Assembly (NCBI GenBank): GCA_958407555.1
Contig: CATYJC010000059.1
Span: forward strand, 1-10,344
Reading direction: 5' to 3'
From: an uncultured Collinsella sp.
GTDB taxonomy: Bacteria; Actinomycetota; Coriobacteriia; Coriobacteriales; Coriobacteriaceae
Length of the DNA stretch: 10,344 bases
Shown in pieces: positions 1 to 5,927 of this stretch (its first letter is position 1; every line of letters starts with the position of its first letter). Under the pieces are notes generated by a model, which had not been told where the DNA came from, made no database searches, and saw only the letters and a list, made by a program, of their open reading frames with translations. Both the position numbers and the translations under genes were made by a program.

Positions 1-1277
1 AGGCCGTACATAAAGCTCATGAGGGGAATGCCGGGGCCGGCCATAAATGCGGCGCACACGCCGGTGATGGCCACAATCAGTGCCATAACGGCAATAATAA
101 TCAAGTCAAAACGGCGGCGTTTGCGCGGGTTCGCCCAAATGCTCGACAGACGCAAAAGCTGCGGTTTATAGACAAATCCGATGCTCAGCAAAATAGCCTG
201 CGCCGGAAAGAACAGGGCATTAAAGTACAGCTGGTATTTGTAAGCCAGCGTGCCTTCCATAACAAACTTGGGCATGCTCTCGATAAGGTTGAACAAAAAG
301 AGCGCGCCAAAGAGCGGAGCGCACTGGACAAACAGGTGGCCGACCTCGCGCAGGCTCATGCGGCGTGATTTTTCGGTCTCGAGCAGGGCGAGCGGCGCGG
401 TGACCAGCACGAGCGAGGCGATGGCTGTGACACCCATGGCCATGGCCGCGATGGGCATGCTGCGCGTAAGGAACAGCGCCACGCTAAAGACCGCGATGAC
501 GCCGGCGGAGCGTAGCGTTTGGCTCATGCCGGCCAGGTAAAGTTTATCTGCCTGCTGCAGGCGACCCTCGTATACGTCGGCGACGCCGTCGATCACCTTA
601 TACAGGTAGACGCCCAGGCCAATCGTCGCCATCTGCGCATCGTAGCCGCGGGCGCTGCTGTACATGAGGCCGCAGCCTAGGGCGAGCGCTCCGCAAAGCC
701 AGCGATTGAGCTGGTAAGAGGCAAAGGACGTCTTCTCGTCGATATCCGAGACCTGGAAATTGCGCACGCCGTAGTTGCACGCGATCATGATGAGCGTGCC
801 AGTGACAAAGGCGATGGAGAACTTACCGGCTTCCTCGGCGCCCACAAGCTGCGTGGACACGATGGTGAGCAGCGGAAACGCGAAGCCCCACACGGCGGTG
901 CCCAGGGTATTCCAGAGATAGTCGCGGCGGGTGGCGTGTTCCTCGTATTCGGCTTCCTGCGTGGAGAAGCCGCCGCCGTAGACAGCGCCGAGCAGGCGGT
1001 TCCACCAGGCGTTCACCATGCGGCGGACGGGGCCGGGCTCGCGATCGCCCTCGCGCCGGCGACGTGTGGCTTGGCCGCTATTGGGCCCGCCGGCGTTGCG
1101 CTGGCTCAGCTCCTGGATGCGTGCGAGCTCCTCGGCCGTGTGGGAGGCAGGGAAGAGGCCGTTCTCGATGCGTCCGCCTTGGGCCTTTGCAGTGTCGCTG
1201 CTCGCTACGGCGGGGTCGGCGGCGCCATTGCGGCGGGCGATGGCGCGGCGAATACTATCGAGAGGCGAGATGCTCAA
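1..1277 (-). CDS. Polysaccharide flippase-like multi-pass membrane protein (3' end outside window)
   Basis: Reading the minus strand from 1277 gives an open frame of 425 codons that runs off the window at position 1. The first ~118 residues are hydrophilic, Arg-rich and probably disordered (RRRREGDREP near 72-81). Hydrophobic segments then begin at about residue 121 and repeat with short basic loops (about 121-142, 152-168, 192-206, 255-270, 275-298, 315-332, 349-370, 390-412). This layout resembles the polysaccharide/oligosaccharide flippase (MATE/MVF-like) superfamily, which moves undecaprenyl-linked glycans across the cytoplasmic membrane; that function is inferred from topology and overall character, with no single diagnostic motif. 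I chose the TTG at 1277 because GAAAGGA lies 7 nt upstream of it. The first in-frame ATG is residue 87 (position 1019) and would remove most of the tail. It diverges from pckA. Confidence 0.6.
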   Translation of the reverse strand, partial: MSISPLDSIRRAIARRNGAADPAVASSDTAKAQGGRIENGLFPASHTAEELARIQELSQRNAGGPNSGQATRRRREGDREPGPVRRMVNAWWNRLLGAVYGGGFSTQEAEYEEHATRRDYLWNTLGTAVWGFAFPLLTIVSTQLVGAEEAGKFSIAFVTGTLIMIACNYGVRNFQVSDIDEKTSFASYQLNRWLCGALALGCGLMYSSARGYDAQMATIGLGVYLYKVIDGVADVYEGRLQQADKLYLAGMSQTLRSAGVIAVFSVALFLTRSMPIAAMAMGVTAIASLVLVTAPLALLETEKSRRMSLREVGHLFVQCAPLFGALFLFNLIESMPKFVMEGTLAYKYQLYFNALFFPAQAILLSIGFVYKPQLLRLSSIWANPRKRRRFDLIIIAVMALIVAITGVCAAFMAGPGIPLMSFMYG

Positions 1278-1305
1278 GGCGGAGTCCTTTCTATTGCTGC
1301 GCTCT

Positions 1306-1311
1306 AGTATA
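1306..1311 (-). promoter_or_regulatory. Possible -10 element (TATACT) for the flippase-like gene
   Basis: TATACT on the minus strand matches the TATAAT consensus at 5 of 6 positions and lies about 28 nt upstream of the TTG start, giving a short leader. I see no convincing -35 hexamer at 16-19 nt upstream, so this rests on the -10 alone. Confidence 0.3.
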
Positions 1312-1336
1312 GACACGACGGCGTTTGCTCGTGTTT

Positions 1337-1353
1337 TTGAACAGGTTGTTCAA
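1337..1353. promoter_or_regulatory. Inverted repeat TTGAAC-N5-GTTCAA, candidate operator
   Basis: This is a perfect 6-bp inverted repeat with a 5-bp spacer (TTGAACAGGTTGTTCAA), typical in size for a dimeric repressor. It lies about 26 bp upstream of the putative -10 of the minus-strand flippase-like gene. A further half-site, TGTTCAA, occurs at 1411-1417. The regulator is unknown. Confidence 0.35.
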
Positions 1354-1391
1354 TATTGTAGGCGGTGCCATTCAGTAGTCGGCACTTAGGA

Positions 1392-1423
1392 ACGCTCCTT
1401 GGTTATTGCCTGTTCAAGAGCGT
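1392..1423. other. Imperfect hairpin in the divergent intergenic region
   Basis: ACGCTC(C)TTG at 1392-1401 can pair with CAAGAGCGT at 1415-1423, giving nine base pairs with one bulged C and a 13-nt loop. No T-run follows on either strand, so it is not an obvious terminator. Its function is unknown. Confidence 0.2.
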
Positions 1424-1485
1424 CCCCAATGGCTAGGCCGCTTGCCTGTGATTTTTGACCGTTGGGCGGGCGCTTCGCCGTTGCC

Positions 1486-1501
1486 GCAAAAACGTTTTTG
1501 C
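1486..1501. promoter_or_regulatory. 16-bp perfect palindrome GCAAAAACGTTTTTGC upstream of pckA
   Basis: This is a perfect 8+8 palindrome with a central CG, ending 74 bp before the pckA start codon. Central-CG palindromes of this shape are typical operators of LacI-family repressors such as CcpA and PurR. A role in carbon-dependent control of the gluconeogenic gene downstream is therefore plausible but inferred. No regulator gene of that family is in the window. Confidence 0.4.
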
Positions 1502-1575
1502 ATATCGGGTACAACGGGCTTTACGTGAGTAAAGTGCGCGCCGCGTCCGCGTGTCGCGTTTTTAAAGGAGGCCCC

Positions 1576-3246
1576 ATGCCTGGTGTTACCCCTGCAGAAG
1601 TTTTGTCCAACCTTGGCATTACGCTGGTCGAAGATCCCGCCGATAATCAGCCCCGCCTGTTGGTCGATCTACCCGCCGCGGAGCTCGTCGAGCACGCCAT
1701 CCGCCGCGAAGAAGGCCGCATGGCATCCAACGGCGCGCTGGTGATCGAGACGGGGGAGCGCACTGGTCGTTCTCCCAACGATCGCTTTATCGTTGACACC
1801 CCCGATGTCCACGATAAGATTGCCTGGGGCGCCGTCAACCGACCGCTTTCGATCGAGAGCTACGAGACCATCAAGGCCGGCATCGTCGACTATCTCAACG
1901 AGCGCGATGTGTTCGTCACTCGCGGCATGGCCGGCGCCGACCGCAACCACACGCGTCGCCTGCTCGTCGCCTGCGAGCGTGCCAGCCAGGCGCTCTTTAT
2001 TAAGCAGATGCTCGCCCGTCCGCTCGCCCGCGAAATTGCGCGCACCGGCGAGCCGGACTTTTGCGTGCTCGCGGCACCTGGCTACCAGTGCGACCCCGCC
2101 ATCAAGGGCCTCAACTCCAGCGCCGCCGTGGTCATCAACTTCCAGGAGCGCGTGATTTTGGTTGCCGGCACCGGTTACTCCGGCGAGATCAAAAAGTCCA
2201 TCTTCAGCGTCATGAATTATCTGCTGCCTGTCGAGGACGACGTACTGCCCATGCACTGCTCGGCCAGCATGGATCCCGTCACGCACGAGACGGCCGTGTT
2301 CTTTGGCCTGTCGGGCACCGGCAAGACCACGCTTTCGGCCAACCCCACGCGCCTGCTGATTGGCGACGACGAGCACGGCTGGTCCGACATGGGCATCTTT
2401 AACGTCGAGGGCGGCTGCTATGCCAAGTGCGAGGGCCTGGACGCGTTCCACGAGCCCGAGATCTTCAATGCCGTTCGCTTTGGCGCCATCTGCGAAAACG
2501 TAGTGCTCGATGAGAATCGCAAGCCTAACTACGACGACGTCTCCATTACGCATAATACGCGCGTGGCCTATCCCGTCGAGCATATCCCCAATGCGTGGAC
2601 CAAGGGCATGGGTACTACCCCGAGTGTCGTGTTGTTTTTGACCTGCGATGCCTTTGGCGTGCTGCCGCCCATCTCGCGCCTGACGGCCGATGCCGCCATG
2701 TATCACTTTGTGACGGGCTTTACGGCCAAGATCCCCGGCACCGAGGTCGGCGTCACCGAGCCCACGCCCACGTTCTCCTCGCTGTTTGGCGAGCCGTTTA
2801 TGCCGCTCGATCCCATGGTCTATGCCAAGATGCTCGGCGAACGTATCGCCGACGGTCGCACCCGCGTCTATCTGGTCAACACTGGCTGGATTGGCGGCGG
2901 CTACGGCGTGGGCCATCGCATCGAGCTTGCCTACACGCGTGCCCTGGTGGCCCGCGCTCTCGACGGTACCATCGAGGACAGCGAGTTCGTGCACGACGAC
3001 ATCTTTAACGTCGACATTCCCACCACGTGCCATGGCGTGCCCGACGGTATTCTGGTGCCGCGCCAGTACTGGCAGAGCACCGCTCGCTACGACGAGGCCG
3101 CGCACAACCTGGCCGTGATGTTCGAGGAGAACTTCGAGAAGAAGTACTCGCACCTGCCCGAGTCCGTCAAGGCCGCCGGTCCGCACGCTCAGGTGCACGC
3201 CGACGCCCGTCATCGCGGACGCGGCCTGCTGGGGCTCCGCCACTAG
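1576..3246 (+). CDS. pckA: Phosphoenolpyruvate carboxykinase (ATP)
   Basis: This cytosolic enzyme converts oxaloacetate plus ATP to PEP, CO2 and ADP, either in gluconeogenesis or in reverse as an anaplerotic CO2-fixing step in anaerobes. The 556-residue product carries the family hallmarks: TGRSPNDRF at 63-71 (substrate-binding Arg65), GTGYSGEIKKS at 198-208 with the metal-site Lys, LPMHCSASM with the metal-site His227, the P-loop GLSGTGKTTLS at 244-254, the acidic GDDEHGW at 263-269, and NTRVAYP around 327-333. The ATG at 1576 is preceded by AAAGGAGG at the right spacing; the in-frame TTG at 1462 would add 38 residues unlike the family and lacks such a site. The protein runs about 18 residues past the usual AAGP terminus with a His/Arg-rich tail. 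A palindromic repeat starts 15 bp after the stop. Confidence 0.97.
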   Translation: MPGVTPAEVLSNLGITLVEDPADNQPRLLVDLPAAELVEHAIRREEGRMASNGALVIETGERTGRSPNDRFIVDTPDVHDKIAWGAVNRPLSIESYETIKAGIVDYLNERDVFVTRGMAGADRNHTRRLLVACERASQALFIKQMLARPLAREIARTGEPDFCVLAAPGYQCDPAIKGLNSSAAVVINFQERVILVAGTGYSGEIKKSIFSVMNYLLPVEDDVLPMHCSASMDPVTHETAVFFGLSGTGKTTLSANPTRLLIGDDEHGWSDMGIFNVEGGCYAKCEGLDAFHEPEIFNAVRFGAICENVVLDENRKPNYDDVSITHNTRVAYPVEHIPNAWTKGMGTTPSVVLFLTCDAFGVLPPISRLTADAAMYHFVTGFTAKIPGTEVGVTEPTPTFSSLFGEPFMPLDPMVYAKMLGERIADGRTRVYLVNTGWIGGGYGVGHRIELAYTRALVARALDGTIEDSEFVHDDIFNVDIPTTCHGVPDGILVPRQYWQSTARYDEAAHNLAVMFEENFEKKYSHLPESVKAAGPHAQVHADARHRGRGLLGLRH

Positions 3247-3261
3247 CGTCGCCTCAGACCC

Positions 3262-3302
3262 AAAACCACCATAAAGGGGACAGGCACCTTTGTGGTGGTT
3301 TT
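3262..3302 (-). repeat. REP-like palindrome, family A copy 1 (inverted orientation), after pckA
   Basis: This is a 41-bp element with 15-nt arms (AAAACCACCATAAAG and CTTTGTGGTGGTTTT, one T-G pair) and an 11-nt loop, GGGACAGGCAC. That loop is the exact reverse complement of the loop in the copies at 4222 and 6265, so this copy lies in the opposite orientation. The A-rich left arm and T-rich right arm give it the form of a bidirectional intrinsic terminator, probably serving pckA. Confidence 0.85.
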
Positions 3303-3329
3303 GCTCGCGCGGATGACTCGGGTTACAAT
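3301..3329 (+). promoter_or_regulatory. Candidate promoter TTGCTC-N17-TACAAT
   Basis: The -10 TACAAT (3324-3329) matches consensus at 5 of 6 positions. The -35 TTGCTC (3301-3306) has the conserved TTG and sits at exactly 17 bp spacing. The first two bases of the -35 are the last two of the palindromic repeat, so the repeat helps form the promoter. A start near 3336 would begin the structured RNA described next. Confidence 0.4.
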
Positions 3330-3335
3330 ACGCCT

Positions 3336-3433
3336 GACATATCGCCCCCTTCTCCGGATGGGGGCAGCGTAAGCGCTCTTGTGGCGGCACCGTAGGACTT
3401 TGAAGGTGGCCGTCGTAAGGGCGCTTTTTGTTT
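3336..3433 (+). ncRNA. Structured short RNA or attenuated leader upstream of the B3/B4 gene
   Basis: The putative transcript has two stems. The first pairs GCCCCC (3344-3349) with GGGGGC (3360-3365) around a loop containing the self-complementary TCCGGA. The second is a long hairpin at 3371-3426 followed by TTTGTTT. A promoter-like sequence lies just upstream and the next start codon is 41 nt downstream. It could be an independent ~100-nt RNA or a terminator-type leader controlling the downstream gene. I cannot match it to a known riboswitch. It is too short and lacks the conserved core of a canonical T-box. The Collinsella-1 RNA motif known from this genus should be compared. Confidence 0.35.
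3371..3433 (+). terminator. Long-stem intrinsic terminator-like hairpin
   Basis: AAGCGCTCTT (3371-3380) pairs with AAGGGCGCTT (3417-3426). Pairing continues inward through GTGGCGGC-ACC and GGTGGCCGTCGT with wobbles and one bulged G, leaving a 13-nt loop at 3392-3404. A T-rich tract follows (TTTGTTT, counting from 3427). It precedes, rather than follows, a gene on its strand. Confidence 0.5.
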
Positions 3434-3473
3434 GGGTGCCCTCGCTCGGGCGCGAATCGTGAAGGGAGCATGT

Positions 3474-4193
3474 ATGAAGAGCTTTATTGCCGAGGATTCA
3501 TTTTGGGAGCTGTTTCCTCAGGCGGCGGTCGGTGTTGTGGTCGTGGAGGGTATGAAGCCCGCGGCCCAGATACCTCAAGAGGATGTGGACGCGATAGCGG
3601 CGCTGCTCGACCGTGCCAATATCGATGCGGAGCGTCATCTGACCAGCGATACAATCAGCGAGAACGCACCGGTCAAGGCGTGGCGCGAGGCCTATCGTCT
3701 GTTCAAGACCAAAAAGGGCGCGCGCTGTTCAATCGAGAACCTGCTCAAGCGCGTGCTCAAGGGCAAGCCGGTGGGCCACATTACGCCCGCGGTGGATATC
3801 TATAACACGGTGTCGCTGTCCTATGCACTGCCCGTGGGAGGCGAGGATCTGCATGCGATTGAGGGAGACCTTCGCTTGAAGGTGACCGACGGCGGGGATG
3901 CGTTCCTGCCGCTTGGCGAGGAAGCGGACGACCCGACGCTGCCCGGCGAGCTCGCCTACATTGACGATGCGGGCGCCGTGTGCCGCTGCTGGAACTGGCG
4001 CGACGGCGTTCGAACGGCTCTATCCGACGATTCGGCCGACGCGTTTTTGGCGATTGAGTGCGTAGAGCCCGAGCGCATGGGGGACTGTCAGGCCGCCATC
4101 GATCGCTTAGCCGAGCTGCTTGAGCGCTATCTGGGGGCGACGGTTGTCGTTAAGACGCTTGTGACCCGCGACAATCCCCGCGTGGAGCTGTAG
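3474..4193 (+). CDS. Stand-alone B3/B4 domain protein (PheT editing-domain-like)
   Basis: The 239-residue protein matches the B3/B4 tRNA-editing domain known from the phenylalanyl-tRNA synthetase beta subunit. The recognisable stretch runs from PVKAWREAYR (66-75) through ARCSIENLLKRV (83-94), VDIYNTVSLSYALPVGG (107-123) and GELAYID (158-164) to RCWNWRDG (171-178). In PheRS this domain hydrolyses Tyr-tRNA(Phe). Free-standing relatives are usually thought to act on mischarged tRNA in trans, but the substrate here is unproven. There is no anticodon-binding or catalytic synthetase domain. I chose the ATG at 3474 because GAAGGGAG ends 5 nt upstream; an out-of-frame ATG at 3470 overlaps it. The gene is single, with a structured leader upstream and a terminator-type repeat 28 bp downstream. 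Confidence 0.8.
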   Translation: MKSFIAEDSFWELFPQAAVGVVVVEGMKPAAQIPQEDVDAIAALLDRANIDAERHLTSDTISENAPVKAWREAYRLFKTKKGARCSIENLLKRVLKGKPVGHITPAVDIYNTVSLSYALPVGGEDLHAIEGDLRLKVTDGGDAFLPLGEEADDPTLPGELAYIDDAGAVCRCWNWRDGVRTALSDDSADAFLAIECVEPERMGDCQAAIDRLAELLERYLGATVVVKTLVTRDNPRVEL

Positions 4194-4221
4194 CAACTTC
4201 TGCAAATCATACTCGCCGGTC

Positions 4222-4263
4222 AAAACCACCACAAAGGTGCCTGTCCCCTTTGTGGTGGTTTTT
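4222..4263 (+). repeat. REP-like palindrome, family A copy 2, likely terminator of the B3/B4 gene
   Basis: The stem is a perfect 15 bp (AAAACCACCACAAAG at 4222-4236 with CTTTGTGGTGGTTTT at 4248-4262) around the 11-nt loop GTGCCTGTCCC. Five Ts close the right arm (TTTTTATG), making this the most terminator-like of the three copies. The loop orientation is the same as copy 3 and opposite to copy 1. Confidence 0.88.
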
Positions 4264-4308
4264 ATGTTGATGAGTTAACAAATAGGGTGCGCAGTGCTGG
4301 CGGCCGCT

Positions 4309-4331
4309 GGGTACGGTTAAGATGTTTACCC
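4309..4331. promoter_or_regulatory. Weak inverted repeat GGGTA-N13-TACCC upstream of the MarR gene
   Basis: GGGTA (4309-4313) and TACCC (4327-4331) form a short dyad ending 35 bp before the MarR start codon, a position compatible with autorepression. A loose -10 (CATTAT, 4337-4342) follows. The arms are only 5 bp and may be chance. Confidence 0.2.
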
Positions 4332-4366
4332 GTTAGCATTATGCAAGCGAAAGGCGGTCGTCTCCC

Positions 4367-4816
4367 ATGCAGCAGAGCGACGAGACACGTTTCGAGGACT
4401 TTGTCGGACTGATCAGCGGACTCTACAAGGAGATCCAGCGCATTAAGACATCTGAGGGCGCAAGGCTGGGCCTTAAGGGCTCCGACATCATGTGCCTGTA
4501 CTATCTTGAGCGCAGCAAGGACGGCCTGACTGGTGCCGACCTCGCCCGCATGGCTGGCGTGACCCGCGCTGCCGTCTCGCGCACGCTGGCGCATCTGGAG
4601 GAGGGTGGCTACGTCGAAGTCGACGATTCGGGCGATGCCGCCGTTAAGTATCGCGCCCCGGTTCGACTGACCACGTTGGGCGGCGAGAGCATGAACGAGG
4701 CCGATTGCATTATTCGTGAAGTGCTCGACACCACCGGCAAGGCCATGGGCGTGGAGCAGCGTGAGCAGATGTATGCGTCGCTGCGTACGATTCTCAACAC
4801 CTTGCGCGAGCTGTAG
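4367..4816 (+). CDS. MarR-family winged-helix transcriptional regulator
   Basis: The 149-residue product has the usual length and layout of a MarR dimeric repressor. An N-terminal dimerisation helix (about 5-30) is followed by a winged helix at about 54-102, including GLTGADLARMAGVTRAAVSRTLAHLEEGG split here as GLTGADLARMAG (53-64) and VTRAAVSRTLAHLEEGG (65-81). A wing follows (YVEVDDSGDAAVKYRAPVRL), then C-terminal dimerisation helices. An AAAGG sequence lies about 12 nt before the ATG. No ligand can be assigned from sequence. It is followed 119 bp later on the same strand by a DegV-type fatty-acid-binding protein. Streptococcal FabT is a MarR protein controlling fatty-acid synthesis, so a lipid-related role is possible but only inferred from this adjacency. 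Confidence 0.85.
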   Translation: MQQSDETRFEDFVGLISGLYKEIQRIKTSEGARLGLKGSDIMCLYYLERSKDGLTGADLARMAGVTRAAVSRTLAHLEEGGYVEVDDSGDAAVKYRAPVRLTTLGGESMNEADCIIREVLDTTGKAMGVEQREQMYASLRTILNTLREL

Positions 4817-4935
4817 GGCCGCCTGGGCATTTGCTTCCAATTAACAACTGCATAGTCCTGTTTGAGCGCGTATACCGTGCCGGGGCCTTGCTGTCAAAAT
4901 TCCCTGCGCGGGACCTGCGCAAGAAAGGATTCGCT

Positions 4936-5790
4936 ATGTCCGTCCGCATTATTACCGATTCCGCAAGCGATATGTCGCCGGCGGAGCATCCGGCACTGGC
5001 CGTTTTGCCGCTGTCCGTCACCTTTGGCACCGATGTGTACATGGATGGCATCGACATCGATCACCAGCGCTTTTACGAGATGCTCGTGGAGCGCGATGAG
5101 CTACCCAAGACCGGCCAGGTCAACCCGTACGCGTTTTCGCAGGCTATCGCCGAGGTTCGCGAAGCCGGCGATGAGGCTGTGATTATTACCGTGGGCGCTA
5201 AGCTCTCGGGCACCAATCAGAGCGCCCGTACCGCACTAGCCGAGGCGCCGGGCGGCGATGTGTACGTGGTTGATAGCAACAACGTCACCCTGGGTGAACG
5301 CATCCTGGTTGAGTATGCGCTGCGCTTGGTGGACGAGGGCCGTAGCGCGGCCCAGATCGCAGCGGCGGTCGAGGCCGTGCGTGACCGCGTGGTGGTTATC
5401 GGCCTGCTCGAGACGCTGGAGTACCTGGTGCGCGGCGGTCGCCTGTCTGCTGCTGCCGGCGCCGTGGGTACGCTGCTCAACGTAAAGCCTGTGGTAGCTG
5501 TCGAGGACGGCCTGATCGTGCAGCTGGGCAAGGCACGCGGTTCCAAGAACGGCCGCAACCTGCTGAACCAAAAGGTCGAAAAGGCGGGCGGCATCGACTT
5601 TTCCATGCCGCTGGCGCTCGGCTATACGGGCCTTTCGGATGCGGTGCTCAAGAAGTATATCGAGGACAGCGCGGCACTGTGGGCTGGCCACACCGAGGGC
5701 GAGCTGCCCGTTCACACCATCGGTGCCACCATCGGTACCCACGTAGGCCCCGGTGCCGTAGCCGTAGCCTTCTTCCAGCCCGCCAACTAA
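4936..5790 (+). CDS. DegV family protein, FakB-like fatty-acid-binding protein
   Basis: The 284-residue protein is full length for DegV/FakB proteins, which hold a single fatty acid and present it to the FakA kinase to make acyl-phosphate for phospholipid synthesis. Visible hallmarks are ITDSASDMSP (6-15), TGQVNP (59-64), TVGAKLSGTNQSA (85-97), VVDSNNVTLG (111-120), LEYLVRGGRL (161-170), LLNVKPVV (180-187), and the C-terminal IGATIGTHVGPGAVAVAF (262-279). The ATG at 4936 has AAGAAAGGA 6 nt upstream; an upstream in-frame start at 4831 would add 35 residues before the conserved N-terminus. No fakA is in the window. A 90-bp inverted repeat begins 13 bp after the stop. Confidence 0.9.
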   Translation: MSVRIITDSASDMSPAEHPALAVLPLSVTFGTDVYMDGIDIDHQRFYEMLVERDELPKTGQVNPYAFSQAIAEVREAGDEAVIITVGAKLSGTNQSARTALAEAPGGDVYVVDSNNVTLGERILVEYALRLVDEGRSAAQIAAAVEAVRDRVVVIGLLETLEYLVRGGRLSAAAGAVGTLLNVKPVVAVEDGLIVQLGKARGSKNGRNLLNQKVEKAGGIDFSMPLALGYTGLSDAVLKKYIEDSAALWAGHTEGELPVHTIGATIGTHVGPGAVAVAFFQPAN

Positions 5791-5803
5791 CCAACCTGCC
5801 AAC

Positions 5804-5893
5804 AAATGATCCCTTGGGGACGGAGGAAAACGGATCATCGACCGCACGGAGGCCGCGAATGATCCGTTTTCCTCCGTCCCCAAGGGATCATTT
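5804..5893. repeat. 90-bp BIME-like inverted repeat, family B (two opposed REP-like units)
   Basis: Two perfect 35-bp arms (5804-5838 and 5859-5893) are exact reverse complements around a 20-nt spacer. Each arm contains a unit that itself starts with TGATCC and ends with GGATCA around an asymmetric core, CTTGGGGACGGAGGAAAAC, so the element is two REP-like units facing each other. It lies between degV and the alkyltransferase gene. A TTTCTTT tract follows the right arm, so it could terminate degV transcription. Confidence 0.88.
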
Positions 5894-5927
5894 CTTTATG
5901 CTGTTAATGCGGAGAAGGGAGCGAGCG

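Noticed and set aside
3353..3368. SRP RNA-like stretch TCCGGATGGGGGCAGC
   Set aside because: It resembles the SRP domain IV loop on one side, but the conserved opposing strand (CAGG) is missing and the pairing is a plain GCCCCC/GGGGGC stem.
3392..3433. T-box riboswitch in the B3/B4 leader
   Set aside because: AGGTGGCCGTCG only loosely resembles the T-box core AGGGTGGNACCGCG, and the leader is too short for a canonical stem I and specifier loop.
1669..3471. 600-codon open frame on the minus strand opposite pckA
   Set aside because: It mirrors pckA in a GC-rich codon phase, its translation is low-complexity with no recognisable domain, and pckA is unambiguous on the other strand.
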